The notes under the pieces: model-generated
What the model saw: the letters and a program-made list of their open reading frames with translations, nothing else
Told to the model about the DNA's origin: nothing
Databases searched by the model: none
Program-made: the position numbers and the translations under genes
In this document: positions 16,993-25,534 of the stretch, piece after piece
Numbering within the stretch: the first letter of the stretch is position 1
Layout of the letters: the number at the start of each line of letters is the position of its first letter
Assembly (NCBI GenBank): GCA_040880065.1
Contig: JBBDJE010000017.1
Location: forward strand, 1-64,000
From: Abyssibius sp040880065
GTDB lineage: Bacteria > Pseudomonadota > Alphaproteobacteria > Rhodobacterales > Rhodobacteraceae
Length of the DNA stretch: 64,000 bases
Direction: 5' to 3'

Positions 16993-17227
16993 GGATGCAA
17001 GCGCGGGGCAAAACCCTACTCAGGCACTAAGTACTGCCCCGCGTGCATCATTTTCAAATACTCTTTAACAAATGGTGCGCACGAAGCCAGAACTCACTGA
17101 CGGCGGCACTCGCTAATATTGGCCTCGTGCGCTGGAATAAGGTCTAGGCGTCAAGTAGGGCGGAAATGTGGCTCAAATTGGGGCAAAAAAAGGCATTTCA
17201 CCCGCTCCACAACCTTGAATTCATGTA

Positions 17228-17908
17228 TCATTTGCCATTCGCAATTAGAGCGCGAGTAAAGTCGGTATCGTCGGCCTTTGCGCCGTTGATGCTGCGCGCA
17301 ACGCGGTGATAGTCCAGCAGATCTTCCGCACCCGGTTTCATGAGCCGCGCGGCACCGTGGCCCTTCTCACCAAGCCACAAACCGTAGTGTTCGGGTGCGA
17401 TCACCAGCGGCATGCGCGCGTGCAGGTTGCTCATGCGCGCATTGGCGGCGGTGGTAACTATTGCACAACCCTCATAGACCGCACCTTCAGGGCTGCGCCA
17501 TTCCTGCCAGATGCCTGCAAAACCCATAACCTGCCCACTGGCCGCATAAATGAACCATGGGTCTTTGCCGCCATCAGAGTCTGATGTTGTCCATTCGTAA
17601 TACCCGTTTGCGGGAATAAGGCAGCGACGGTGGCGCACAGAATCGGCAAAAGCCGGCTTTGTGGCGATGGTTTCTGCACGCGCGTTCATAATCAGCGGGC
17701 CATCGTTGAGCGCCTTGTACCAATGGGGCGTAAAAGCCCAGCGTAGCAGCGACAGGCGGCGCTGCGCACCTGCGCTGCGCACGGCTACAAGCGGCTGCGT
17801 GGGGCGAATGTTGTGGCGCGCGGGCTGTTCGGGCAGGTCTTCGCCAACAGCGTCAAACCACTCGATCACCGCCTGTTTGGGCGTGGTCAATACACTGCGA
17901 TAGCACAT
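17228..17908 (-). CDS. SOS response-associated peptidase, SRAP/YedK (HMCES) family
   Basis: A 226-residue protein that, in this family, forms a thiazolidine DNA-protein crosslink with abasic sites in single-stranded DNA through Cys2. Cys2 is present after initiator Met, although the usual MCGR start reads MCYR here. The other active-site features are present: HNIRPTQ (Asn), NARAET, NGYYEW (catalytic Glu) and HARMPLVI (His). The enzyme is therefore probably active. It is a single gene; no LexA-type site was identified upstream. Confidence 0.9.
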   Translation of the reverse strand: MCYRSVLTTPKQAVIEWFDAVGEDLPEQPARHNIRPTQPLVAVRSAGAQRRLSLLRWAFTPHWYKALNDGPLIMNARAETIATKPAFADSVRHRRCLIPANGYYEWTTSDSDGGKDPWFIYAASGQVMGFAGIWQEWRSPEGAVYEGCAIVTTAANARMSNLHARMPLVIAPEHYGLWLGEKGHGAARLMKPGAEDLLDYHRVARSINGAKADDTDFTRALIANGK

Positions 17909-18070
17909 GGCCCAAGCTTAGGCGCGCGCACGCCCTGTGCCAAGGGCGACTATGGCCAGCAATACGCAGTCACTACGCAAGATTGGCGTTGTGGATATCG
18001 ACCATAACCGGCACGAAAGCGTGACAGGTTCAGCGCGAACAACAATCAAGCAGCCAAACGCACCGGCCAG

Positions 18071-18583
18071 TTAGTATTCGTTCTCAAGAATGGCATTAAA
18101 TTCCAAATCAACTGAAAGTTGGCGCGAGGGGTCGTCCCTCCGCTCGGAAATCGGCATCAACTGCCGCCAGATCAGCGTGCCTTGAACCGTTCCGGCAATA
18201 AACAGAACGCCGTCGCTCTTTTCAGCCCTTGTGACGGTGAATTGCAAACCGCTGTCAGAAAATGCGTAGTATCCGCTCATATTTTCTGCCGCGCTGTCGC
18301 GGATGTCGATCTCAAAGCTGAAAATATCTCCTTCAAGAAAATCCGAACCTTCAAACCCGATGCTGATCGCGCCAAGCCCTTCGTCGCGGGCCACTGGCAT
18401 TGTCATGATCGACACGCCACCGGCGTTTCCATCGCCATAGAAATCGGACTGCGCTGCCCAAATCTCGACCGTGACCGAGCGGTCACCTATTGTGCCGGTT
18501 ACCGTTCCCGGCGCTTCATCGGCCCATAAAAACACCGGAACCGTTAAAAACAATGCGCTCAGTGCCGTTGCCAATCGTAACAT
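18071..18583 (-). CDS. Predicted secreted protein, unknown family
   Basis: A 170-residue protein with a signal peptide (MLRLATALSALFLTVPVFLW, cleavage near residue 21). The mature part is beta-rich with few charged clusters: it repeats short hydrophobic strands such as GTVTGTIGDRSVTVEIW and GLQFTVTRAEKSDGVLFIAG. A strong AAGGAG box precedes the ATG. I recognise no family. It is the last of three separate secreted-protein genes on this strand, which may act together with the membrane proteins encoded divergently at 19739. Confidence 0.65.
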   Translation of the reverse strand: MLRLATALSALFLTVPVFLWADEAPGTVTGTIGDRSVTVEIWAAQSDFYGDGNAGGVSIMTMPVARDEGLGAISIGFEGSDFLEGDIFSFEIDIRDSAAENMSGYYAFSDSGLQFTVTRAEKSDGVLFIAGTVQGTLIWRQLMPISERRDDPSRQLSVDLEFNAILENEY

Positions 18584-18623
18584 CTTGCAAACTCCTTTTT
18601 ATCTAGGTCTGACCACGCCGCAG

Positions 18624-18923
18624 CTATTGGCATTCGGCCGTATTCAGGCGCAGGTCGTCGCCAAAGGGCACCGCCTCGCCAACATCCATCATCTGCTTCA
18701 CAATGACGCCGCCCTGCTCCGGGGTCAGGCCCACTTCAACCAGAATTCCGGCCTGATTCAGTTCATTAACGATACATCCGGCGGCTTCGATCGCTGCGAC
18801 AAGTCGTACCTTTTGGTCGCTGAAACTGGTTTGGGCCATCGCAGCGTTTGTGGCAAAGAGGATGGCTGCGCAAATGGTTCCTCGCAGGCAGATGTGAACT
18901 GGACTAAAGACCGGTTTTGACAT
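18624..18923 (-). CDS. Small predicted secreted protein, unknown family
   Basis: A 99-residue protein with a signal peptide ending ATNAAMAQ (cleavage near residue 31). The mature 68 residues contain two Cys (AAGCIVNEL and the C-terminal TAECQ), which could form one disulfide. It has an AAAGGAG box seven to eight bases before the ATG. Unknown function; 40 bases separate it from the next secreted-protein gene on the same strand. Confidence 0.6.
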   Translation of the reverse strand: MSKPVFSPVHICLRGTICAAILFATNAAMAQTSFSDQKVRLVAAIEAAGCIVNELNQAGILVEVGLTPEQGGVIVKQMMDVGEAVPFGDDLRLNTAECQ

Positions 18924-18989
18924 GACAAGACGCTCCTTTATTGATTGATCTGGGTTATGTCAGCGCATGTTATTGATACCATGCAGGTT

Positions 18990-19487
18990 TTAGTAATCAT
19001 GGCGGCTCAGGTCGGGAATATCTGAGTCGGCACATATGTCCGGCATTGCGTGTTGGATCACCAAGGCCTGTTCTAAAAGCACGGGGGCGGCGGCGGCAAT
19101 GAAATATTGCGAAGCTGTTTCAGCCAGAATAGCGCTCAGCGCGGCGACGACTTCGTCGGGAAGCGGGTCGTCTGCCGAATGCTGGCCTGCCATGTGTTGA
19201 GTTTGCTCGGCATAGATCGTTATGCCGCTGGTCGGGCCGTGCGCAGCACCGTCAGCGGCAGCTTGCAGACCCTTGTCGATTGTTTCCAGCAGTTTCACGG
19301 CCATGGTGCATGTCGCGCGATCGGCTGCAAGGGCCGGGCCATGGGCCAGCATCACGGTGCAGACGGTCGCGCACACCATGCGCAGTAGTGGATACGTTTC
19401 GCGCCGCGAACGGCCGACGTAACCCCCTTGGCCAGACTGATTAGGCCGAAAGCCTGCGGGATTTACCTGAAAGAGTGCTCGCTTCAT
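18990..19487 (-). CDS. Predicted secreted helical protein, unknown family
   Basis: A 165-residue protein if started at the ATG at 19487, which has an AGGGGCG box; the longer ORF has no such signal. A hydrophobic stretch at about 35-54 (LLRMVCATVCTVMLAHGPAL then AAD) looks like a signal peptide behind an unusually long basic N-terminus (about 30 residues). A shorter start is possible at the Met beginning that stretch. The mature part is helical with Cys in ATCTMAV and PDICADSD. No family recognised. Confidence 0.55.
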   Translation of the reverse strand: MKRALFQVNPAGFRPNQSGQGGYVGRSRRETYPLLRMVCATVCTVMLAHGPALAADRATCTMAVKLLETIDKGLQAAADGAAHGPTSGITIYAEQTQHMAGQHSADDPLPDEVVAALSAILAETASQYFIAAAAPVLLEQALVIQHAMPDICADSDIPDLSRHDY

Positions 19488-19738
19488 ATCCGCCCCTTTG
19501 GTGCCACTGCCAGACGGCCAGCCATCTGATTCCATTAGGGCATGCTACCACATGGCAGCCGAGCCCCTATAAGAACCTAGCTCGCGGGCGCGAAAAGGTT
19601 TCACCAGCAAACAGGGCCACTTGCGCTGGGCGCAGAAATTGTTTGCTCTGGCCCTGCGGTCAGGTCACGGTAGGGCTGCAACATGCGTCGCGCGTGGACT
19701 GCTGTTTGACGCGACCCAAAGAATGAGGCCGTTTTGGC

Positions 19739-20713
19739 ATGAGAACCCTATCGAAAACGCCCACGCGGTTGGAAATTCGCCATCGGCCTGTTTTCTGGGC
19801 GGTTGTCTTCGGATGCATTCTGTTTGCCATAGCAGGGTGGAGCCTTGCGGGTTTTTTTGAGGGCGAGTGGATCGCTGCCCTTTTTGCTGTTGGTATCGGC
19901 ACGGTGACGGGATGGCTGGTGTTCCGGAAATTTCTGCTGGGCTTTTCGCTGGTGCTTGACCGTGACACAGATCGCATCACCTATCATGACACCAAGGGCG
20001 TGCGGATCGAAACGCCGCTGTCACGCCTGACATCGGTGGCTTGCGCGGCAAAGCTCGATACCGAAAACGGCGAGGTGAAAAGGGCACTTGTTTTGCATCT
20101 GGATGAGGCGAGCGAACCCGCGCAGATACGCCTTGCGGCCTTCAAGCTGCGCACCGAAGATGTTCTGGACTGCGAGCACGCTATCAACCAGTGGCTGGGG
20201 CGCAAGGCCGGTGCCGTGGCCGAAACGCAGGGGCTGGAGATCACGGTTCGCGTGCTGCCTTTTGCATGGTTGGCACTTGCAATTTGTGCTTTCATTTTTC
20301 TCACCGCGGCGATGGCCCTGTTTTCCGGTGAGGTGGTGCGCGCGGCGCTGCTGGTCGCGATTGGCGGCGGGGCAGGATATGCTTGGCTGGAAAAGGTGCT
20401 GGTCCGGCTGGACCTGGCATTCAACCCGGCGGATGGCGTGATTTTGATGCGGCGCAGCAATATGCTGGGCACGACAATGTGGATGCTGCCGCTGCGGCAT
20501 TTCGATGGGGCCGAACTGATCGAACAGGCGATTCCGGTTGAAAAGTTGCGCAATTCCGGCAGGCGCAGCGCGAAAGTGGACCTTTTGTTTCGCAACACCC
20601 GCCCGAACATGACCATTTGCCTGTCGCCCCTTGGCATGCCCAAAGCAGAGGCAAAACGGATCACGTCGCAGATCAATGGATGGTTGCAGGATTTGGGTGG
20701 GCCGGAAGCATGA
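19739..20713 (+). CDS. Membrane protein with two tandem TM-hairpin/beta modules
   Basis: A 324-residue protein made of two similar halves. Each half has two membrane segments (about 18-65 and 170-215) followed by a beta-rich domain (LVLDRDTDRITYHDTKG in the first; LAFNPADGVILMRRSNM in the second) and a closing helix (INQWLG; INGWLQDLGG). The layout resembles small bacterial PH-like membrane proteins, but that is inference from secondary structure. The stop codon overlaps the next gene as ATGA. The next gene is a third copy of the module. Confidence 0.65.
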   Translation: MRTLSKTPTRLEIRHRPVFWAVVFGCILFAIAGWSLAGFFEGEWIAALFAVGIGTVTGWLVFRKFLLGFSLVLDRDTDRITYHDTKGVRIETPLSRLTSVACAAKLDTENGEVKRALVLHLDEASEPAQIRLAAFKLRTEDVLDCEHAINQWLGRKAGAVAETQGLEITVRVLPFAWLALAICAFIFLTAAMALFSGEVVRAALLVAIGGGAGYAWLEKVLVRLDLAFNPADGVILMRRSNMLGTTMWMLPLRHFDGAELIEQAIPVEKLRNSGRRSAKVDLLFRNTRPNMTICLSPLGMPKAEAKRITSQINGWLQDLGGPEA

Positions 20714-21234
20714 ATGTGCACACCGATACGGCAGAGAAACTAATGATTTCCGTGCAACTGCCGCGCTTTTTGTTGTGGATCATGGGGCTTCCCGTCGGGC
20801 TCGTTGTTCTGGTGGGCTTGTCCGAGGTGGTAGCGGGCAGCGCCGCCAGCGGCCTGATGCTGATCGTCATATTCGGCGGGTTCGGCGGCTGGGCCTATCT
20901 GCGGATTTCCGAGCGGGCCGACCTTGTGCTGGACGCGCAGGCGGGCACGGTCCGTCTGACGCGGCGAAGGTTGACCAGCACGCGGTCCGAGGAATTCGAC
21001 TTGGCCGATCTTGACAGCGCGGAGTTGTCACGCAATCCCCGGCGTGGGGGCGGTGCCATAGACCTTGTGTTCACCAACACCCGGCCCGCAACCCGCATTC
21101 CGGTTACTGGCTGGGGGGTTACGCGGGGCGGTATGGCGCCGCTGGCCCAGAAGATCAACAACTGGCTGGCGCAGATGAAAGCCCGCCACCAAAACGACCT
21201 TCGGCAAAACACAATACCTGCCCCAACACATTGA
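20710..21234 (+). CDS. Membrane protein, single copy of the same TM-hairpin/beta module
   Basis: A 174-residue protein started at the ATG at 20710, which overlaps the previous stop (ATGA). Two membrane segments (about 22-62) precede a beta domain: DLVLDAQAGTVRLTRRRL, then IDLVFTNTRPATRIPVTG and the closing INNWLAQM. The NTRP signature and the final INxWL helix match the second half of the upstream protein (DLLFRNTRP ... INGWL), so the two genes arose by duplication. Function unknown; a hetero-oligomeric membrane complex is plausible. Confidence 0.65.
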   Translation: MNVHTDTAEKLMISVQLPRFLLWIMGLPVGLVVLVGLSEVVAGSAASGLMLIVIFGGFGGWAYLRISERADLVLDAQAGTVRLTRRRLTSTRSEEFDLADLDSAELSRNPRRGGGAIDLVFTNTRPATRIPVTGWGVTRGGMAPLAQKINNWLAQMKARHQNDLRQNTIPAPTH

Positions 21235-21258
21235 AATAGCCAACAATAAGGAAACACC

Positions 21259-21780
21259 ATGGCCCGTTTATTCTATGTAATCCTTGCATTTCTGACGCTT
21301 GCCGCGCCGGTATTTGCCCAAGAAGATCTTCAGACCATCGGCCAGATCGAAGCGGCGTTCGATGGCGAAACCCTGTCGCAAACCACCGTCAGCTATCTGG
21401 CAGAGGGCAAGCGCGAGGGAACCGCCTCGCTTATGACCACGAGCGGCTATACCAGCCTGTCGATCTATGCCGCCGAAGGTGGGCCGATCTCGATCGAAGT
21501 GATGTATAGCACCACCGCGACACCCGACCAGAACTCGCGGCCGATCGACGTGACGATCAGCTATTTCCCGTCCGGTCTGGCACCCTACTGGACCTCGGAA
21601 GACGCGCCCGAGCCGGCGCAGATTGTTTTCGAGCTACTCGACACCGCCACAGATGAGCCATACGCACGCGGTACATTCGAGGCGGTTCTGTGCCGCGTTG
21701 CGCAACTGGGCGACGAGGCGGATATTGATAATTGCAAACCCATCAGCGGACGCTTTGACACAGGGCTGATACTGGACTGA
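21259..21780 (+). CDS. Predicted secreted beta-rich protein, unknown family
   Basis: A 173-residue protein with a clear signal peptide (MARLFYVILAFLTLAAPVFA, cleavage before QED). The mature part is acidic and beta-rich with a late Cys pair (LCRVAQ ... DNCKPISG) that may form a disulfide. An AAGGAAA box precedes the ATG. It follows the module genes by 24 bases and ends the plus-strand operon. In size and mature composition it resembles the secreted protein at 18071, but I could not establish homology by eye. Confidence 0.65.
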   Translation: MARLFYVILAFLTLAAPVFAQEDLQTIGQIEAAFDGETLSQTTVSYLAEGKREGTASLMTTSGYTSLSIYAAEGGPISIEVMYSTTATPDQNSRPIDVTISYFPSGLAPYWTSEDAPEPAQIVFELLDTATDEPYARGTFEAVLCRVAQLGDEADIDNCKPISGRFDTGLILD

Positions 21781-21885
21781 CATCTCACGCGCTCGCAGAT
21801 CGGAGCAGCCCCGCGCAAGCGCAAACAGCGCCCCCTGCTACCCCCTGACGGGTTATAGGCGCGCGAAAGGCCGCGACGGGCCAGC

Positions 21886-23124
21886 TTACGCGGGATCGCG
21901 CGCAGGATACATTTGCAACGTGCGATACAGGGCTTTGATCACGGTGGACATCGCCTCTGGATCCACGCTTTCTTCGGGGTGGTGGCTGATACCGTCTTTG
22001 CAGCGCGCAAACACCATACCTACCGAACAAAGGTCAGCCATGGCCGAGGTGTCATGCGTCGCCCCGGAGGGCAGGTGCAAGGCCTTGTAGCCCAGTTCAG
22101 TGACCGCTTGAGCCAGTCGTGCGCTGAATTGCTGGGCGCAAGGGGTGGCCGCCTGCGCATATGTGCGCACGATATCCAGCCCCAAGTTGCGGCGCGCGAC
22201 GATATCGGTCGCGGCGCGGGTCAGCGCCTTGGCTGCTTTTTCGCGCAATTCGTCTGACGGTGCGCGCAGTTCCAGCGTCAGCGCCACCTCGCCGGGAACG
22301 GCATTCACCGCGCCCGGCCTGACCTGCAATGTCCCGACATTGGCCAGCAAGCCGTTTGTGCCCTGCGCCAAGGCTTCAACCGCAAGCACAAGTTCCGCAG
22401 CACCCGCCAGCGCATCGCGGCGCAGTTCCATTGGCACGGTTCCGGCATGCGCGGCCATGCCTGTCAGCGTGACACTATGCCGTTCGATCCCGCAAATAGC
22501 CGTGACAATGCCAACGGGCTGTCCGGCGTTTTGCAGCACGGGTCCCTGCTCCAGATGTGTCTCGATCCAGCCCGCTATCTGCGCGGCTTCACGCTTCAGG
22601 CCGGGCAGGTCATCGGGGGCAAGGCCAAAGCTTTCCATCGCGCGGCGCAGGGAAATACCGTCGCGGTCGCGCATGTCCAGCGCTGCCATGTCAAAAGTGC
22701 CCGCCAGCGCGCGCGGGCCCATCAACGCGGTGGGAAAGCGCACGCCTTCCTCGTCTGCAAAGGCCAGAACTTCGACCGAAAAGGGAAGCACAATCCCGTC
22801 ATCGCGCAGCCGCTCTAGGGCAAGAACCGGCAGCACAACCCCCATGATCCCATCATAGGCGCCGCCCTCACGCACGGAATCCTGATGCGACCCCATCAGC
22901 AGCACTGGCGCGCCCTTTGGCCCGTCCAGCCGCCCGATCAGGGTGCCCGCCGCGTCCAGCATCACGGTCAGGCCGGCCGCTTCCATCAACTCTGTCAGAA
23001 GGTTCAAGGCGGCGCGGTGTTCCGGCGTAAAGGGTAGTCGGGTCACGCCCGGCCCCGGCTCGGAGCATTGGGCCAAGCGGTCGAGCCAGCTTTGTGCAAG
23101 CAATCCCCACTTCATGTCAGTCAT
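21886..23124 (-). CDS. M20-family amidohydrolase (allantoate/N-carbamoyl-amino-acid hydrolase type)
   Basis: A 412-residue zinc hydrolase of the allantoate amidohydrolase / N-carbamoyl-L-amino-acid hydrolase / beta-ureidopropionase branch. Motifs: MGSHQDSVREGGAYDGIMG (metal His/Asp), FADEEGVRFPTALMG (catalytic and bridging Glu), THLEQGPVL, the dimer-contact segment GMAAHAGTVPMELRRDAL, and SGATHDTSAM (last metal His). The substrate is probably a carbamoyl or acylated amino compound imported by the neighbouring ABC system. The ATG at 23124 overlaps the DUF1028 stop by eight bases, so the two are coupled. Confidence 0.88.
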   Translation of the reverse strand: MTDMKWGLLAQSWLDRLAQCSEPGPGVTRLPFTPEHRAALNLLTELMEAAGLTVMLDAAGTLIGRLDGPKGAPVLLMGSHQDSVREGGAYDGIMGVVLPVLALERLRDDGIVLPFSVEVLAFADEEGVRFPTALMGPRALAGTFDMAALDMRDRDGISLRRAMESFGLAPDDLPGLKREAAQIAGWIETHLEQGPVLQNAGQPVGIVTAICGIERHSVTLTGMAAHAGTVPMELRRDALAGAAELVLAVEALAQGTNGLLANVGTLQVRPGAVNAVPGEVALTLELRAPSDELREKAAKALTRAATDIVARRNLGLDIVRTYAQAATPCAQQFSARLAQAVTELGYKALHLPSGATHDTSAMADLCSVGMVFARCKDGISHHPEESVDPEAMSTVIKALYRTLQMYPARDPA

Positions 23125-23779
23125 GGCCGCGCTCGGGATCATTGCGTGTGGGAACAGTCGGCAACCACGCCGCGTAGTCACCGCGCTGGCTTCGGCGGTG
23201 CAGATCATGCAGCGCCGAGATAGGGTCTTGTGCCCAATCCACGCGCAGGCTTAAAGGGGCGGCGTCATCCGAAACCACCAGCAGCGCCGCAGATTGCAGC
23301 CCGCGCGTATCACCGCCCGCCGCCTCGGCGCTGGCCAGTGCCTTGAGTAACCGCTGTGCCAAACTGCCCGTTGCGCCAAGATAGGCGTCGCGCAGGGCCT
23401 CCAGCACGCGCGGCCCTGCCAGTAAATTGCCCGAAACCACAAGCCCCGGCGCTATCAGCGCGCCTTTCCAGTCGGCATTCTGGGTGCCTGTATGACAGGC
23501 CGTGCGCCCTGCATGATCGAGCACTGCCAGTTGCCGCCAGTTATGCCCACTATCCGATGTGACCAGTTGTGCGACAGTGTCGTCAGCATTGCGTCCGTCA
23601 CGCATCAAACCCAGTGCGTCCTCGCCCCACAGGGTCGAGGGTGCAGCCCCTTGCGAGGCCGACATTCCCGCGCGCGAACAGCCGCGCAACACCCAGCCGC
23701 CAACACAAAGCGACCCCGTCGCCGCTGCCCCGCCAAACGCGCCACTGCCCGGATCTTGTGCAAGAATCGAAAAAGTCAT
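23117..23779 (-). CDS. DUF1028 family protein (Ntn-hydrolase-like)
   Basis: A 220-residue protein of the DUF1028 family: MTFSILAQDPGSGAFGGAAA at the start, ASQGAAPSTLWG, LAVLDHAGRTACHTG and the late LRVDWAQDPISAL are the family landmarks. The fold resembles Ntn hydrolases, so amide hydrolysis is possible, but no activity is established. Family members often sit beside M20 peptidases and peptide ABC importers, exactly as here. First gene of the minus-strand operon; divergent from the ABC operon across a 104-bp region with two candidate operators. Confidence 0.9.
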   Translation of the reverse strand: MTFSILAQDPGSGAFGGAAATGSLCVGGWVLRGCSRAGMSASQGAAPSTLWGEDALGLMRDGRNADDTVAQLVTSDSGHNWRQLAVLDHAGRTACHTGTQNADWKGALIAPGLVVSGNLLAGPRVLEALRDAYLGATGSLAQRLLKALASAEAAGGDTRGLQSAALLVVSDDAAPLSLRVDWAQDPISALHDLHRRSQRGDYAAWLPTVPTRNDPERGHD

Positions 23780-23805
23780 GTGTTTATTTCTCCCTGTGCG
23801 GATAA

Positions 23806-23846
23806 TTTATCATGAAAGTTTTGACCAATGCAAATTATCATGATAA
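23806..23846. promoter_or_regulatory. Two TTATCATGATAA-like operator candidates
   Basis: TTATCATGATAA at 23835-23846 is a perfect 12-bp palindrome, and TTTATCATGAAA at 23806-23817 is a near copy; their centres are 29 bp apart, close to three helical turns. Both lie between the divergent DUF1028 and ABC-transporter genes. The likely binder is the GntR-family protein encoded at 29260, as that family often binds short AT-rich palindromes. Pairing site and regulator is inference. Confidence 0.65.
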
Positions 23847-23883
23847 ATAGGGAAAAATAAACTTAGCAACAGGGAGTGCCGAT

Positions 23884-25461
23884 ATGGCCTTTTCAATACT
23901 GACCCGTCGCGGCTTCGGGGTTCTGACAGCCGCTTTGATGGCCAGCTCTACGCTGGTCGCACCCGCAAGTGCCCAAACACCGCCGGGTGTGCTGGTTGTG
24001 GGGCAGATTGCCGAACCGCAGGCGCTTGACCCGCATGCCGTAACCGCCGTCAATGACTTTCGCATCCTGATGAACATCTATGACGGGCTGGTGCGCTATG
24101 CATCCGGCACACTGGAGGTTGAGCCCGCACTGGCCGAAGCTTGGGAGATTTCCGAAGATGGCACGGTCTACACCTTCACCCTGCGCACAGGTGTCAGCTT
24201 TCATGATGGCAGCGCCTTTGACGCCGAAGCCGTGGTCTGGAATTTCGAGCGGATGCTGAATGAAGACCACCCCTATCACGATACCGGCCCCTTCCCGCTG
24301 TCTTTCTTCTTCAGCGCGATCGCGGGCGTGGAAGCGCTGGATGCAAACACCGTGCAATTCACGCTGAATGAACCCTATGCGCCGTTTCTGTCGAACCTTG
24401 CCTATCCCACAGGGCTAATCGTCTCGCCCGCCGCTGTCATGCAGCATGGTGCGGATTTCGGGCGCAACCCGTCGGGCACAGGGCCGTTCCAGTTTGCCGA
24501 ATGGCGCTCGAATGAACGCGTGGTTGTAACCCGCAACGAAAACTATTGGGACGGCACGGCAAGCACCGAGGCGGTGATCTTCCGCCCGATCACCGATGCC
24601 AATACCCGCGTGGCCGAAATGCTGGCGGGCGGGATTGATGTTATGGTCGAAGTGCCACCCGTGGCGATTTCGCAGTTTCAGGGCGAGGCATATACTGTGC
24701 ATGAACAGGCAGGCCCGCATCTGTGGTTCCTGATCCTGAACGCCAAGGAAGGCCCCTTTGCCGACAGGCGCGTGCGGCAGGCGGCAAATTTTGCGATCAA
24801 CAAGGAAGCACTGGTCAACGACGTGCTTGAAGGCACGGCCACCATCGCCGCTGGCCCGACCCCGCCGGCATTTGCATGGGCTTATAATGACGCGTTGGAA
24901 CCCTACCCCTACGACCCCGACCGCGCACGCGAACTGATCGCTGAGGCCGGGGCCGAGGGTGCAAGCCTGACCTTTTATGTGACCGAGGGCGGCTCTGGCA
25001 TGCTGGACCCGATCCCGATGGGCACCGCCATTCAGGCCGATCTGGCAGCGGTTGGCTTTGATGTGACCATCGAAACCTATGAATGGAACACATTCCTTGG
25101 CCGCGTGAACCCCGGGCTTGAGGGCAAGGCCGATATGGCGCAGATGGCATGGATGACGAATGACCCCGACACTTTGCCCTTCCTTGCGCTGCGCACAGGT
25201 GCATGGCCCGAGGCTGGGGGCTTTAACTCGGGCTATTATTCCAACCCGGAGGTTGATGCGCTGCTGGAAGCGGCCCGCGTGGAAACCGATACTGGTGAGC
25301 GCGCGCGACTGTATCGCGAGATGCAGGTCATCGTGCAGGAAGACGCGCCATGGGTTTTTGTAGCGAACTGGATGCAGAATGCCGTGACCTCGGACTCGGT
25401 CGAGAATTTCCAGCTTGAGCCGTCTTTCTTCCTGCTCTTGAAAGACGTGGTGAAGAACTGA
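23884..25461 (+). CDS. ABC transporter substrate-binding protein, peptide family (SBP5)
   Basis: A 525-residue periplasmic binding protein of the DppA/OppA/NikA family. The signal peptide contains a TRRGFG motif reminiscent of twin-arginine signals, with cleavage at PASAQ (about residue 31). Family landmarks: PQALDPHAVTAVNDFRILMN, LAEAWEISEDGTVYTFTLR, FHDGSAFDAEAVVWNFERM and GPFQFAEW. Substrates of this family include di/oligopeptides, nickel and modified amino compounds; the adjacent M20 and DUF1028 genes suggest an acylated or carbamoylated amino compound or small peptide. A stem-loop separates it from the permease gene. Confidence 0.93.
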   Translation: MAFSILTRRGFGVLTAALMASSTLVAPASAQTPPGVLVVGQIAEPQALDPHAVTAVNDFRILMNIYDGLVRYASGTLEVEPALAEAWEISEDGTVYTFTLRTGVSFHDGSAFDAEAVVWNFERMLNEDHPYHDTGPFPLSFFFSAIAGVEALDANTVQFTLNEPYAPFLSNLAYPTGLIVSPAAVMQHGADFGRNPSGTGPFQFAEWRSNERVVVTRNENYWDGTASTEAVIFRPITDANTRVAEMLAGGIDVMVEVPPVAISQFQGEAYTVHEQAGPHLWFLILNAKEGPFADRRVRQAANFAINKEALVNDVLEGTATIAAGPTPPAFAWAYNDALEPYPYDPDRARELIAEAGAEGASLTFYVTEGGSGMLDPIPMGTAIQADLAAVGFDVTIETYEWNTFLGRVNPGLEGKADMAQMAWMTNDPDTLPFLALRTGAWPEAGGFNSGYYSNPEVDALLEAARVETDTGERARLYREMQVIVQEDAPWVFVANWMQNAVTSDSVENFQLEPSFFLLLKDVVKN

Positions 25462-25468
25462 GACTAAC

Positions 25469-25496
25469 AGCAGGGCGCGCATGCGTGCGCCCTGCT
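25469..25496 (+). promoter_or_regulatory. Intra-operon stem-loop after the binding-protein gene
   Basis: AGCAGGGCGC at 25469-25478 pairs perfectly with GCGCCCTGCT at 25487-25496 around an eight-base loop. It has no T-run. Such structures behind binding-protein genes typically protect the upstream mRNA and lower expression of the permease genes. Confidence 0.7.
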
Positions 25497-25534
25497 ATCG
25501 CGTAAGTTCAACAGAAAAATGAACAAGGGCAGCA

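Noticed and set aside
24415..25482. 355-aa minus-strand ORF
   Set aside because: Shadow of the ABC binding-protein gene.
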